This document shows positions 1 through 9,469 of a stretch of DNA of 64,000 nt, one piece after another. The notes beneath the pieces are model-generated. The model was not told where the DNA came from, did not search any database, and saw only the letters and a program-made list of their open reading frames with translations. Where the stretch lies: contig NZ_JAIMIB010000008.1 in assembly GCF_019966515.1 (NCBI RefSeq), forward strand, positions 124,001-188,000. Reading direction: 5' to 3'. A program made the position numbers and the translations under genes. Source of the stretch: Roseovarius aestuarii (GTDB taxonomy: Bacteria > Pseudomonadota > Alphaproteobacteria > Rhodobacterales > Rhodobacteraceae). How positions within the stretch are numbered: the stretch's first letter is position 1; every line of letters begins with the position of its first letter.

Positions 1-109
1 GGATATCTGGGACATCGCCAATGTGACCGGGTTCTTCAACATGTCGAACCGGGTGGCCAGCGCCACGGGCATGGTGCCCAATGCCGATTACCACGCGCAG
101 GCTCGCTGA
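1..109 (+). CDS. Peroxidase-related (AhpD-like) protein, 3' end only
   Basis: The last 35 codons of a gene cut by the window edge, ending in TGA at 107-109. The tail reads DIANVTGFFNMSNRVAS, then TGMVPN and YHAQAR. This resembles the C-terminus of the uncharacterised peroxidase-related branch of the carboxymuconolactone decarboxylase/AhpD family, where a phenylalanine-asparagine-rich helix precedes a short tail with an MxPN-type motif. The catalytic CxxC region would lie outside the window, so activity cannot be judged. The next gene starts 5 bases after the stop codon, so the two may be cotranscribed. The family call rests on a short tail only. Confidence 0.6.
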   Translation, partial: DIWDIANVTGFFNMSNRVASATGMVPNADYHAQAR

Positions 110-114
110 ACGCG

Positions 115-1047
115 ATGCGATGCTGGCTGATCCCCATGGCCTGTGCGGCCTTGTTGACCGGGCCCGCCCGTGCCCTTGATCTGACCCTGCCGGGCAATGC
201 CACCCAAAGTGTAGACGTGTTGCGTGCTGCTGATAGTTACATGCTGCCGGTCGGCCCCTTCGCGGACGGCACCTTGCCGGTGATAGGGGTCGAGGGGCGC
301 GTGCATCAGCAGGCCTGGCGGATCGACCAGACCGGGATGACGACGCTGCAGCTGATCCGCCCGTTTCGTGACGAGTTGACACGGGCGGGCTATGAAATTC
401 TGTTGGATTGCAGCGGGCAGGAATGCGGCGGCTTTGATTTCCGCTTCAACACAAAGGTGCTGCCGGCGCCGGATATGTATGTCGATCTGTTTGATTTCCG
501 GTTTCTATCCGCCCGCAAAGCTGGAGCTGCGGGCAATGTCGTCTCGGTGATTGTTTCTCAGGCGGGCGGTGCCGGATATGTACAGATGATCCAGGTGACT
601 GCGAATGGCGACACGGATGACCTGCGTGTGACGGCGGCGACGTCGTCGACAGAACCCGCTCAGGAAAACCTGCCGCTGATAGGCGCATTGGTCGAACAGG
701 GGCATGTCATTCTGAGGGATCTGGATTTCGGCACGGGGTCGTCCGCCTTGGGGCCGGGGCCGCATGGCACGCTCGAGGCGTTGGCGGGATATCTTCTGGC
801 CGATAAAAAACGGCGGATCGCGTTGGTGGGCCACACCGATCGCGTGGGTACGCTGGAAGACAACATTACCCTGTCGCGGCGGCGGGCAAATTCGGTGCTG
901 GAGCGTCTGGCGGGCGAACACGATGTGCCGCGCGCCCAGCTTGAAGCGAATGGCGTCGGTTATCTTTCCCCGATTGCACCCAACCAGACCGCCGAGGGGC
1001 GCGAGGCCAACCGGCGCGTCGAAGCGATTTTGCTGAGTACGGAATAG
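115..1047 (+). CDS. Exported OmpA-domain protein
   Basis: 310 residues. The N-terminus is a signal peptide (MRCWLIPMACAALLTGPARA, cleavage near residue 20), so the protein is exported. Residues about 30-190 are an unrecognised domain with a Cys pair (DCSGQECGG). Residues about 195-305 are an OmpA C-terminal, peptidoglycan-binding domain, shown by VGHTDRVG, the following SRRRANSVLERL helix and EGREANRRVE near the end. Such proteins are usually anchored to the cell wall in the periplasm or outer membrane. The start is the first ATG after the upstream stop. The gap of 5 bases to the upstream peroxidase-related gene suggests a shared transcript; the next gene, rlmN, is probably unrelated in function. 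Confidence 0.85.
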   Translation: MRCWLIPMACAALLTGPARALDLTLPGNATQSVDVLRAADSYMLPVGPFADGTLPVIGVEGRVHQQAWRIDQTGMTTLQLIRPFRDELTRAGYEILLDCSGQECGGFDFRFNTKVLPAPDMYVDLFDFRFLSARKAGAAGNVVSVIVSQAGGAGYVQMIQVTANGDTDDLRVTAATSSTEPAQENLPLIGALVEQGHVILRDLDFGTGSSALGPGPHGTLEALAGYLLADKKRRIALVGHTDRVGTLEDNITLSRRRANSVLERLAGEHDVPRAQLEANGVGYLSPIAPNQTAEGREANRRVEAILLSTE

Positions 1048-1119
1048 CTTCCGAATCCTTTGGCATCGGCGAAAAACTCCTATATGGAGGCGCATCTGAA
1101 CCCTGAAAGCCGCGCCGAG

Positions 1120-2298
1120 ATGACCGACAACACCGCCCCCATCACCCAGGATGTCCTGACCATCCCCCGGAAATTGCCGGGGGGACCGGTCAATCTTGTG
1201 GGTCTGACCCGTGATGCGCTGCGCGATCTGCTGATCGAAAACGGAACGCCCGAGAAACAGGCCAAGATGCGTGTCGGCCAGATCTGGCAGTGGATTTACC
1301 AGTGGGGCGTGCGCGATTTTCACGCCATGACCAATCTGGCCAAGACCTACCGCGCCGAACTGGCCGAGAAATTCGTCATCGAAACGCCCGAGATGGTCGA
1401 CAAACAGATCAGCGCAGATGGCACGCGCAAATATCTCGTACGGATCGCTGGGGGGCACGAGGTCGAGGTGGTTTACATCCCCGAAGAGACGCGCGGGACA
1501 CTGTGCATCAGCTCTCAGGTTGGCTGCACGCTGACCTGTTCCTTCTGCCATACCGGTACGCAGAAACTGGTGCGTAATCTGACGGCCGGAGAAATCGTTG
1601 GCCAGATCATGATGGCACGTGATGATCTGGGCGAGTGGCCGGAACCCGGCACCCGCAAGGATGAAACCCGACTGCTGAGCAACATCGTACTGATGGGCAT
1701 GGGCGAGCCCTTGTACAATTTCGACAATGTGCGCGACGCAATGAAGATCGCGATGGATGGCGAGGGAATTTCGCTGAGCCGTCGGCGGATCACGCTTTCC
1801 ACCTCGGGCGTGGTGCCCGAGATTGCCAAGACAGCGGAAGAGATAGGCTGTTTGCTGGCGGTTAGCTTTCACGCGACCACCGACGCGGTGCGCGACAAGC
1901 TGGTGCCGATCAACAAGAAATGGAACATCGAGACGCTTCTGGGGGCGCTGCGCGAGTATCCGCGCCTCAGTAACTCCGAGCGTATCACCTTTGAATATGT
2001 GATGCTGAAGGATGTCAACGACAGCGATGCCGATGCCCGCCGTCTGGTGCAGTTGATCAAGGGCATTCCGGCCAAGATCAATCTTATTCCGTTCAACGAA
2101 TGGCCGGGCGCGCCGCATGAGCGCAGCGACTGGGAGCGGATCGAGAAATTTGCCGATATCATCTATAAGGCCGGATATGCCAGCCCGATCCGCACCCCGC
2201 GCGGCGAGGATATCATGGCCGCCTGCGGGCAGTTGAAATCCGCAACTGAACGCGCCCGCAAGAGCCGCGCCCAGATCGAGGCCGAAACCCGTAGCTGA
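1120..2298 (+). CDS. rlmN: 23S rRNA (adenine2503-C2)/tRNA (adenine37-C2)-methyltransferase RlmN
   Basis: 392 residues from ATG 1120. RlmN is a radical-SAM enzyme that methylates C2 of A2503 in 23S rRNA, and in some bacteria A37 of tRNAs. The radical-SAM cluster motif CTLTCSFC gives Cys136, Cys140 and Cys143. The methyl-carrying C-terminal Cys lies in the MAACGQL motif near residue 367, and GMGEPLYN is the usual SAM-binding segment. An in-frame upstream ATG at 1084 (MEAHLNPES) is possible, but the family usually begins close to the [11 protein letters not shown] residues chosen here. No strong Shine-Dalgarno sequence separates the choices, so the exact start is less certain than the function. 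Confidence 0.95.
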   Translation: MTDNTAPITQDVLTIPRKLPGGPVNLVGLTRDALRDLLIENGTPEKQAKMRVGQIWQWIYQWGVRDFHAMTNLAKTYRAELAEKFVIETPEMVDKQISADGTRKYLVRIAGGHEVEVVYIPEETRGTLCISSQVGCTLTCSFCHTGTQKLVRNLTAGEIVGQIMMARDDLGEWPEPGTRKDETRLLSNIVLMGMGEPLYNFDNVRDAMKIAMDGEGISLSRRRITLSTSGVVPEIAKTAEEIGCLLAVSFHATTDAVRDKLVPINKKWNIETLLGALREYPRLSNSERITFEYVMLKDVNDSDADARRLVQLIKGIPAKINLIPFNEWPGAPHERSDWERIEKFADIIYKAGYASPIRTPRGEDIMAACGQLKSATERARKSRAQIEAETRS

Positions 2299-2352
2299 GC
2301 GTCATGTCGCATTTGGGCGAGATCGGGCGAAAATCGCCTGTAGCCTGCCCTT

Positions 2353-3534
2353 ATGGACAACAAGAATAACCACTGCGGCCATACCGATGCGCCGCTGAGC
2401 GAGGTTCTGAGACTGCTCAGGTCGGCGACCTCGGAGGCGTTCGAGACCGCTCATCCGATCCCGGCGGCGGTGAACCATTCGCGTGCCTTCCATACCCATG
2501 AGCGAGAGCGGGTGTTCCTGCAGGAATGGATCTGTGTCGGGCGCGCGGACGAGGTTGCAGAAGCGGGCGACTATCTGACTCATGAAGTGGCGGGCGTACC
2601 GGTGTTGGTGGTGCGTCAGGTTGATGGCAGCGTGCAGGGGTTCGTCAATGCCTGTGCGCATCGCTTTGCCTGCGTGGTATCTGAGGTCAAAGGACAGGCG
2701 AAACGTTTTGTGTGCCCCTATCACGCCTGGACCTATGATCTGTCCGGCGCATTGATCCGCGCACCTTTCATGGAGATGAAAGACGGGTTTGATCCAGCGG
2801 AACATCATCTGCGCAGGATTGCGACCGAGATCTGGGAGGGGTTTCTCTATGTCAGCCTGTCGGAGACGCCGAAATCTCTGGCAAAGGCGTTGGAGCCGTT
2901 TCGCGCGGGCGTGGTCGGGCGCTATGACATGGGCTGTTATCGTACGGTGATGCGAGAGACCATGACATGGGGCGCCAACTGGAAAAATCTGATCGAGAAT
3001 TTCACCGAGAGCTACCATGTGCCAATGGCGCACAAAAAGACCTTCGCCAAGCACAAGAAACCGCTGGATGTCTATGTCTGCGGCGAGGACAGCTTGCATT
3101 ATGGCTATCACCGCGCGCCGCAACCCTCTGAGACCGGAGGCGGCGCAGCCCATCCCGATAATGACCGCCTGGAGGGCGAATGGCGGCGGATGATGGTGGA
3201 TTTCTGCATCTTTCCCTGTCAGCTGGTAACGGTGATGCCGGATTTCCTGTGGTATATCTCGGTTCAGCCCAGCGGAGTGGGGCAATTTCAGGCTACCTGG
3301 GGCGTCGCGATCCCGCCGGAGGTTCTGGACGATATTCTGCCGGAGGAATATGACCGCTGGCTAAGTGACCTGCGCGATTACATGAACGTGGCGAATGACG
3401 AGGACAAGCTGCTTGTCGAGGCGCTTTTCAAAGGCACGTCGTCACCGTTTTTACCAGAGGGGACATTTCATCCTATCGAGCGGAACCTTTGGCAGTTCAC
3501 CCGGTATCTAGCCGCGAAATGCTGCGGTGGATAA
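2353..3534 (+). CDS. Rieske aromatic ring-hydroxylating oxygenase, alpha-subunit family
   Basis: 393 residues. A Rieske [2Fe-2S] centre is visible as Cys101-Ala-His103, then 17 residues on, Cys121-Pro-Tyr-His124. The catalytic mononuclear iron site is ENFTESYHVPMAH, with His222 and His227 and the preceding acidic residues. The enzyme therefore inserts O2-derived oxygen into a substrate using electrons from a separate reductase. The closest-looking groups are glycine-betaine/choline-type monooxygenases and related dioxygenases, but the substrate cannot be read from sequence. No reductase or ferredoxin gene lies beside it. It follows rlmN with a 54-base gap. Confidence 0.88.
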   Translation: MDNKNNHCGHTDAPLSEVLRLLRSATSEAFETAHPIPAAVNHSRAFHTHERERVFLQEWICVGRADEVAEAGDYLTHEVAGVPVLVVRQVDGSVQGFVNACAHRFACVVSEVKGQAKRFVCPYHAWTYDLSGALIRAPFMEMKDGFDPAEHHLRRIATEIWEGFLYVSLSETPKSLAKALEPFRAGVVGRYDMGCYRTVMRETMTWGANWKNLIENFTESYHVPMAHKKTFAKHKKPLDVYVCGEDSLHYGYHRAPQPSETGGGAAHPDNDRLEGEWRRMMVDFCIFPCQLVTVMPDFLWYISVQPSGVGQFQATWGVAIPPEVLDDILPEEYDRWLSDLRDYMNVANDEDKLLVEALFKGTSSPFLPEGTFHPIERNLWQFTRYLAAKCCGG

Positions 3535-3655
3535 GGCGGTCGAATTAAGGCAGACGCCCCGGAATTATCCCATACCCGCCCTTTTCTGAGACGATTGTTG
3601 CCACCGGTACCAATTACCTGTGGTTATAAGTTATGTCTGACGAAAGGCTGCCAAA

Positions 3656-3859
3656 ATGGAAATTCTAAACCAGGAAACAAAGGCCAAGATCCGTGATCTG
3701 GTCATGCGCGAACGTGAAATGGCAATCTCTGAGCGCGAATGGAAACACCGGCTGCGCGGATATGGTTACGCGATCATGGATACCGAAGAAGGCCGGATCG
3801 TCACCTCGTTGCTGCGCGGCGCGCGCCTGTGCAGTCTGCCGGGTCGGGTTTTGCACTAA
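3656..3859 (+). CDS. Conserved-looking small hypothetical protein
   Basis: 67 residues, highly charged, with an alpha-helical N-terminal half (KAKIRDLVMRERE, then SEREWKHRLRGYGY) and a short C-terminal segment rich in Leu and Arg. No signal peptide or membrane segment is present. The ATG follows a modest purine-rich stretch (GAAAGG) with suitable spacing, and base composition matches flanking genes. I recall similar short proteins in roseobacter genomes, but I assign no function. It sits alone between a Rieske oxygenase and convergent panC, and is followed by a GC-rich hairpin. Confidence 0.6.
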   Translation: MEILNQETKAKIRDLVMREREMAISEREWKHRLRGYGYAIMDTEEGRIVTSLLRGARLCSLPGRVLH

Positions 3860-3875
3860 AACGCTGTTAAATTGA

Positions 3876-3931
3876 GCGCGTTTCACGCGCGCCTGATGTC
3901 TCGTCACCCGCGCTCCGCGTGGTCTCCTCGG
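3876..3931. repeat. Intergenic hairpin plus 33-bp dispersed element, copy 1
   Basis: A GCGCG-TTTCA-CGCGC hairpin at 3876-3890 is followed at 3899-3931 by a 33-bp element beginning TCTCGTCA and ending TCCTCGG. A second copy lies at 13483-13515, identical at roughly three quarters of positions, with the outer blocks conserved and the centre changed. The element lies between convergent genes, so it may act as a bidirectional terminator or be a small dispersed repeat. Confidence 0.5.
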
Positions 3932-3988
3932 GCCGCACGACCTAGATGTGGTACCAGTCCGAGCCCGTCACAGCGACCGGGATGTGGC

Positions 3989-4837
3989 TTAATCCCTGAC
4001 TGAAATGTTGTCGATCAGGCGGACGCCAGCCAGCCAGGCAGCGGCCAGAAGCCGCGCCGGACGGGTAGGTTTGTCAAGCTCTTCCAGCGTGTCGTTTGCT
4101 CGAACTTCCAGATATTCGACATTGGTGAAGCCTGCATTCTCGATGCGCCTGATGGCATCTGCCTGCAAGTCGGAGAAGGCGGCACCTTTTGCCAGCTCAC
4201 CGGCGATGCGTTCCATCTCTTCATTGAGGGCCGGCGCCTTGACCCGGGCGCGGTCGCTGAGCAGAAGATTGCGCGAGGACATGGCAAGACCGTCGATTTC
4301 GCGGATCGTGGGACAACCATGCACCGTGATCGGAATGTCCAGATCACGGGCCATGCGGCGGACGATCTGCAATTGCTGGAAATCCTTTTCGCCGAAATAG
4401 GCATCGGTTGCGCTGGTTTGCAGGAAAAGCTTTGCCACCACGGTGGCCACGCCTTCGAAATGGCCGGGACGAAAGACACCTTCCATCGGCTGGCTCAGCC
4501 CCGAAACGATGACCGCCGTCGCGAACTCGGCCGGATACATCTGGTCGCCGCCGGGCACATAGATCACATCGACGTCAAACCGTTCCAGCTTGTGGGCATC
4601 TTCATGTTCGGTGCGGGGATAATTCTCCAGATCGTCGGGATTGTTGAACTGCAATGGGTTCACGAAAATCGTAACGATCACCCGGTCGCAATCGCGCTTC
4701 GCGGCCTCGACCAGCGAGAGATGCCCGTCATGTAGTGCGCCCATGGTGGGCACAACGCCAATGCGTTCACCGGCGCGCTGCCACGGGGCGGTCTCATCGC
4801 GCAATTCGGCCAGGCTGCGCAGAATCGGAGCAATCAT
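3989..4837 (-). CDS. panC: Pantothenate synthetase (pantoate-beta-alanine ligase)
   Basis: 282 residues, the usual family length. PanC condenses pantoate with beta-alanine using ATP, the last step of pantothenate (vitamin B5, CoA precursor) synthesis, in the cytoplasm. The nucleotidyl-transferase signature [14 protein letters not shown] is at residues 30-43, and [14 protein letters not shown] and the MSSRN loop are intact. Its ATG overlaps the panB stop codon by 4 bases (ATGA), so the two are translationally coupled in a panB-panC operon on the reverse strand. Confidence 0.97.
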   Translation of the reverse strand: MIAPILRSLAELRDETAPWQRAGERIGVVPTMGALHDGHLSLVEAAKRDCDRVIVTIFVNPLQFNNPDDLENYPRTEHEDAHKLERFDVDVIYVPGGDQMYPAEFATAVIVSGLSQPMEGVFRPGHFEGVATVVAKLFLQTSATDAYFGEKDFQQLQIVRRMARDLDIPITVHGCPTIREIDGLAMSSRNLLLSDRARVKAPALNEEMERIAGELAKGAAFSDLQADAIRRIENAGFTNVEYLEVRANDTLEELDKPTRPARLLAAAWLAGVRLIDNISVRD

Positions 4838-5685
4838 TTCTTCGTGCCTTTGCCGCCGCTCTTACCGGGGGCCTGATCCGCAAATGTGTGTTCCGGTGCC
4901 GGGAAGCTACGGGCGCGCACCTCGGCGGCATAGGCGCTGATCGCTTTCTCGCCATCTTCACCCAGATTGCCAAATCGCTTGACAAATTTCGGTTTGAACT
5001 CGGTGAAAAGGCCCAGCATGTCGTCGACCACCAGGATCTGGCCGTCACACCCGGCGGACGCGCCGATGCCGATGGTGGGAATGGGAATGTCGTTGGTGAC
5101 ACTATCTGCCAGACTGGCGGGCACCTTCTCGAGCACTACCGAAAATGCCCCGGCATCGCTTATCGCCCTGGCATCGGCCAGTAACTTGTCGGCCCCGGCA
5201 TCGCGGCCTTGTACCTTGTAGCCGCCCAGCGTGTTGATTGATTGTGGTGTCAGGCCGATATGCGCCATGACCGGCACACCGCGGGCGACCAGAAACGCGA
5301 TTGTGTCGGCCATATGCTGACCCCCCTCCAGCTTGACCGCCGCCGCGCCGGTTTCGCGCATCAGCGTCGCGGCATTGGCGAAGGCCTGTTCGGGGCTTTC
5401 CTCGTAGCTGCCAAAGGGCATGTCGATGACAAGCATGGCGTGCTCAAGTCCACGGGCGACCGCCTGACCATGCAGGATCATCATCTCCATCGTGACACCG
5501 AGGGTCGAGGGTAGCCCGTGCAACACCATGCCAACGCTGTCACCAACCAGAACAAAATCGCAATGGGCATCCATCATGCGGGCCATTGGCGTTGTGTAGG
5601 CGGTGAGGCTGACAATCGGTTTGCCGCCCTTCATGGCGCGAATATCATCGGGCAATGGGGCGGATTTCTGGGCTGTGGCGCTCAT
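4834..5685 (-). CDS. panB: 3-methyl-2-oxobutanoate hydroxymethyltransferase
   Basis: 283 residues from ATG 5685; an in-frame start 14 codons upstream (5727) adds residues not typical of the family. PanB transfers a hydroxymethyl group from methylene-tetrahydrofolate to 2-oxoisovalerate, giving ketopantoate. The metal-binding and active-site regions are clear: [10 protein letters not shown], the LPSTLGVT loop, KLEGG and [11 protein letters not shown]. It is the first gene of the panB-panC pair and is divergent from the solute-binding-protein gene at 5846, sharing about 160 bases of upstream region. Confidence 0.96.
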   Translation of the reverse strand: MSATAQKSAPLPDDIRAMKGGKPIVSLTAYTTPMARMMDAHCDFVLVGDSVGMVLHGLPSTLGVTMEMMILHGQAVARGLEHAMLVIDMPFGSYEESPEQAFANAATLMRETGAAAVKLEGGQHMADTIAFLVARGVPVMAHIGLTPQSINTLGGYKVQGRDAGADKLLADARAISDAGAFSVVLEKVPASLADSVTNDIPIPTIGIGASAGCDGQILVVDDMLGLFTEFKPKFVKRFGNLGEDGEKAISAYAAEVRARSFPAPEHTFADQAPGKSGGKGTKK

Positions 5686-5845
5686 TTTCTTGTCCGATTC
5701 ATGCTGCGTTGCAGCAAATCCTAACAAGTCTTCTCAGTAATTTCCACCGTTCTATTAACCGGACTGGCCTTGATCGCGCGGGTGATTTACACAAAGATTC
5801 GCGTAAAATGCCGGAATTGCTGCCGGATCAGATCGGAGGCGCGCA

Positions 5846-7336
5846 ATGTCTGCGCTGCGCAAAGTTGTACTTGCCGGGCTAGTCGGCCTCCTGACCACTC
5901 CGGTCCAGGCAGAAGAGGGCATCGTGGTCGGCCTTAGCCATGAACCGCCACATCTGGACCCGACAGGCGCTGCTGCCGGGGCGATTGATCAGGTGCTTTA
6001 TGCTAATGTGTTTGAAGGCCTGACGCGCGTGGCACGCGATGGATCGGTGCGGCCAGGGCTGGCCGAGACCTGGACTGTTTCGGCCAGCGGGAAGGAGTAT
6101 ATCTTCAGGTTAAACGCGGGTATCACGTTTCACGATGGCACCGAGATGGATGCCGGCGACGTCAAGTTTTCTTTTGAGAGGGCGCAGGATGAAGCGCTCC
6201 AGAATGCCCAAAAAGCCGCCTTCGACATCATCAAGACCGTGGATGTGATCGGGCCGCTGCTGATCAAGATCACCCTGAAAGAGCCGAAGGGCGATTTCCT
6301 GTTCAACCTGGCGCTTGGTGATGCGGTGATCGTAGCGCCGGAAAGTATCGGCGAGATTCGCCAGAAACCCATTGGCACCGGCGCCTTCAAGTTCCGGAGC
6401 TGGGTGCAGGGTGAACAGATCGAGCTGGAGCGAAATCCGGACTACTGGGGCGAACCGGCGGGACTGGATCATGTTACCTTCAGGTTTATCAGCGATCCGC
6501 AGCAGGCTTTTGCGGCGATGATGGCGCAGGAACTGGACGCCTTTCCCAATTTTCCTGCCTTGGAAAACCTGACGCAATTCGAGGCCGACCCAAAGTTTCA
6601 GGTGCTGGTCGGCAGCACCGGTGCCGAAACCATATTGGCGATCAACAACAAGCAAGAGCCGTTTGACGACATCAGGGTGCGCCGCGCGATTGCCCATGCG
6701 ATCGATCGCAAGGTGCTGATCCGTGATGCGACATCGGGCCTGGCGGTTCCGATTGGAACACATTTCCCGCCTTATCATCCGGATTATGTCGATTTGCTTG
6801 AAAAGTCTCCCTACGATCCGGCGCTCGCCGCGCAGCTTCTGGAAGAGGCCGGATTTGAAGACGGGTTCGAGGTAACGCTTAAACTGCCACCAACGGAGTA
6901 CGCCAGCGCGGGTGGCGATATCATTGCCGAGCAATTACGTGCGGTCGGAGTCGAAACCGAGATCATCCATCTGGGGTGGCCGGAATGGCTTGAGCAGGTG
7001 GTCGGCAATAGTGATTTCGGGCTCAGTATCGTCAGCCACCCTGAACCGCTGGATATCCGGAACTACGCGCGTCCTGACTATTATTTTCAGTATGACGATC
7101 CGGTTCTTCAGGCGGTTATCTCGGGGTTGAATGCCGAAACCGACAGGGCGCGCCGCTCAGAATGGCTAACCGCCGCGCAGCGATTGATTTCCGAGGGCTA
7201 TGTAAATGCTTATCTTTTTCAAGAGCCTTTTGTCACCGTTGCCGACGCAAGGCTGCGCGGGCTTTGGCAAAACGCGCCACTGAAGGCGACCGATCTGACC
7301 GGTGTTAGCTGGGGCGAAAAAGCACTCGACGAATAG
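5846..7336 (+). CDS. ABC transporter substrate-binding protein, family 5 (peptide/nickel type)
   Basis: 496 residues with a signal peptide ending near residue 22 (TTPVQA|EE). The mature protein is a periplasmic solute-binding protein of SBP family 5. Typical motifs are PPHLDPT, VFEGLTR, LAETW, the FHDGTEMDAGDVKFSFERA block and IGTGAFKF. The family binds oligopeptides, nickel, opines or other small solutes for an ABC importer. No permease or ATPase genes adjoin, so it is an orphan or pairs with components elsewhere, and the ligand is unknown. A good ribosome-binding site (GGAGG) precedes the ATG. Confidence 0.9.
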   Translation: MSALRKVVLAGLVGLLTTPVQAEEGIVVGLSHEPPHLDPTGAAAGAIDQVLYANVFEGLTRVARDGSVRPGLAETWTVSASGKEYIFRLNAGITFHDGTEMDAGDVKFSFERAQDEALQNAQKAAFDIIKTVDVIGPLLIKITLKEPKGDFLFNLALGDAVIVAPESIGEIRQKPIGTGAFKFRSWVQGEQIELERNPDYWGEPAGLDHVTFRFISDPQQAFAAMMAQELDAFPNFPALENLTQFEADPKFQVLVGSTGAETILAINNKQEPFDDIRVRRAIAHAIDRKVLIRDATSGLAVPIGTHFPPYHPDYVDLLEKSPYDPALAAQLLEEAGFEDGFEVTLKLPPTEYASAGGDIIAEQLRAVGVETEIIHLGWPEWLEQVVGNSDFGLSIVSHPEPLDIRNYARPDYYFQYDDPVLQAVISGLNAETDRARRSEWLTAAQRLISEGYVNAYLFQEPFVTVADARLRGLWQNAPLKATDLTGVSWGEKALDE

Positions 7337-7472
7337 CGCGGCGGACGCTGCAATTTTCTGTCACGGCGGCTCTGTGCTGTCGCGGGGTTTTCATTCAGAA
7401 CAAAAGCTCTACACATATACATGCAGGGCAATACAGGATTGCCTGCGGGGGCGGATCGGTAAGGAAAAAAAC

Positions 7473-8273
7473 GTGCAGATCTTCCCATTGATAGCGGCAG
7501 CAGTCATCAGCGCGAGCACGATTATTGCTGCGACCAAGCCCGGCATCGCGCAGGATAATTCCTTTCGCAAATCCGATATCGTGCGCTTGATTGGGGAACT
7601 GCCGAACTATACGCCAATCCGCGAGGATATGATCGCGCTGGGATTTAAGGGCGAAAAGCTTGAAATGGCGGTGAACCAGATCGCCAGAATGCTGAACGAT
7701 CCGGTGATCGCCAGCAACATTGCGGATCGCGTGATAGCGGCGCGCAACCCGTCGATCGAGCCGGCCGAGGCCGGTGGGCTGTTCTGGCCGCTGGTCGATC
7801 GTGGGCTGGGACACCTTCCCCCGCGTGACCTGCGCTATTTCTATCTTGTCGAACAGACCATGCTGAAGGCACTTCCGACGCGTCAGTGCGGGTTGGCGGT
7901 CAAGGAAAGATTGGCGCCCGACAAGCTCGCGGCGGCGACAGGCCGGGTGGCTGCACGGCTGAACACACCGGCATTGCGGGAATATTACCGGATTCAGTAC
8001 GAGGCCGCGCGCCTCGGGGCCTCTCGCGATGTGACAATGCTGAGCAAGCGTGACGAGGCGCGTGTTGTCGAGAAGATCAACGAGGCCCTTGGCCGGACAC
8101 TGGCCGACAGACCGGATGCCCCCGCGTTGCTAAGGGCCTACGAGGACCTCAACCGCGTCAGCAACCGACGCGCCTGTATAGCGGGGCGCGTCTTCATGGA
8201 TGCGGTACTGGCGATGGAAGGGCGTGACCTGCATCATGCCCTCATTCTGCTGAGCGTGCCGTTGGGGTCCTAA
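7473..8273 (+). CDS. Exported hypothetical protein
   Basis: 266 residues from a GTG at 7473 preceded by AAGGA at 7461-7465; upstream in-frame codons lack this signal and give unlikely sequence. The N-terminus is a signal peptide (QIFPLIAAAVISAST, cleavage near the GIAQ residues), followed by a mostly helical domain without transmembrane segments. I see no catalytic motif. Two Cys residues (near QCGLAV and RACIAG) could form a disulphide. It lies 136 bases after the solute-binding protein and 3 bases before the YcaQ-like gene, so it probably shares a transcript with the latter. I do not recognise the family. Confidence 0.7.
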   Translation: MQIFPLIAAAVISASTIIAATKPGIAQDNSFRKSDIVRLIGELPNYTPIREDMIALGFKGEKLEMAVNQIARMLNDPVIASNIADRVIAARNPSIEPAEAGGLFWPLVDRGLGHLPPRDLRYFYLVEQTMLKALPTRQCGLAVKERLAPDKLAAATGRVAARLNTPALREYYRIQYEAARLGASRDVTMLSKRDEARVVEKINEALGRTLADRPDAPALLRAYEDLNRVSNRRACIAGRVFMDAVLAMEGRDLHHALILLSVPLGS

Positions 8274-8276
8274 GAG

Positions 8277-9446
8277 ATGGTGCTGAAGATTGCCAATCGC
8301 GATGCACGGCGGCTCTGGCTTTGGACAAACGGCCTGTCGCCAACGCCGGTGGGCAAGCCGGATGTCATGGAGATGATCCGCCGGTTGGGCTTTGTTCAGA
8401 TTGATACGATCCGCAACGTGACCCGTGCGCATCATCACATATTGTGGACGCGCAACCAGAATTACCGGGAAAAGATGCTATGGCCATTGTTGCAGTGCGA
8501 CAGGGCGATCTTTGAACACTTCACCCATGACGCCTCGCTGATCCCGATGGAGTATCTGCCATATTGGCAGCGACAGTTTCGCCGGCTGGGGGAAAAGGCA
8601 GCGCAGGGGCCGTGGTATCAATCGGGCCTTGCTCAGCAGGAAATCCGGAATATTCGCGCCCGAATAGAGCGGGAAGGCGCGCTGTCCACCCATGCTTTTG
8701 ACACCAAGATCGAGGGAAAGCGCGAAATGTGGGCGAGGCCGCCACACAAGAAAGCGCTGGACCAGATGTGGTATGCGGGCGACCTGGCTACCTGTTTCCG
8801 CGAGAATTTCGTGAAATTCTATAATCTCAGTGAACGTGTCTTTCCCGCCCACCTAAGAGAAGGCCCCAGTGAGGCCCGCCAGATTGACTGGCTGTGCCAT
8901 CAGGCGCTTGACCGGCTGACATTTGGCACCAGTGGCGACGTGCAACGCTTTTGGGATGTGGTCGGGGCGCAGGACGCAAAGAACTGGTGTGGCGAAATAC
9001 CTGATCTGGTACCTGTTGAGGTGCAGTCTGCAAGTGGCGATTACAACACCGCTTGGGCGGTTCCTGACATTGAAGAGCGGCTCAACAACTCGCCCGCACC
9101 GACCAAACGCCTGCGCCTGTTGAACCCTTTCGATCCGGCTATCCGGGACCGGAATCGGTTGACGCGGCTTTTCGGATTTGAATACCGAAACGAGATGTTC
9201 GTCCCCGCCGCCAAACGCCGCTGGGGCTATTACGTCTACCCGCTGCTTGAAGGCGATCGGTTTGTGGGCCGTATTGAGCTGAAAGCCGATCGTGCGCAGG
9301 GATGGATGAAGGTGACCGGTTTCTGGCCCGAGGTGCCGGTAAAATGGGGCGCCGCACGGTTGGAAAAGCTGGAGGCCGAGCTTGGGCGGTTTGCGCGGCT
9401 TGCTGGAATAGAGGATATTTCCTGGCATGCGCATCGGGCAGACTAA
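8277..9446 (+). CDS. YcaQ/AlkX-type winged-helix DNA glycosylase family protein
   Basis: 389 residues. It belongs to the HTH_42/AlkZ-like superfamily of tandem winged-helix proteins, some of which are DNA glycosylases that unhook interstrand crosslinks or remove alkylated bases. The catalytic Q-hydrophobic-D/Q motif appears as Gln41-Ile42-Asp43 within LGFVQIDTIRNVTRAHHH, the QxD form of the YcaQ/AlkX branch rather than the QxQ form of AlkZ. Downstream family features include LLNPFDP and a C-terminal RIELKADR strand. Activity is inferred from the motif only. It starts 3 bases after the exported hypothetical gene. Confidence 0.85.
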   Translation: MVLKIANRDARRLWLWTNGLSPTPVGKPDVMEMIRRLGFVQIDTIRNVTRAHHHILWTRNQNYREKMLWPLLQCDRAIFEHFTHDASLIPMEYLPYWQRQFRRLGEKAAQGPWYQSGLAQQEIRNIRARIEREGALSTHAFDTKIEGKREMWARPPHKKALDQMWYAGDLATCFRENFVKFYNLSERVFPAHLREGPSEARQIDWLCHQALDRLTFGTSGDVQRFWDVVGAQDAKNWCGEIPDLVPVEVQSASGDYNTAWAVPDIEERLNNSPAPTKRLRLLNPFDPAIRDRNRLTRLFGFEYRNEMFVPAAKRRWGYYVYPLLEGDRFVGRIELKADRAQGWMKVTGFWPEVPVKWGAARLEKLEAELGRFARLAGIEDISWHAHRAD

Positions 9447-9469
9447 GTAGGGCTGGAAAAGGGGCAAAG

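Noticed and set aside
505-2118. 537-codon open frame on the reverse strand across the OmpA-domain gene and rlmN
   Set aside because: It is antisense to two well-supported genes, has a skewed, His/Arg-rich composition and no recognisable motif; GC-rich genes often leave such open frames on the opposite strand.
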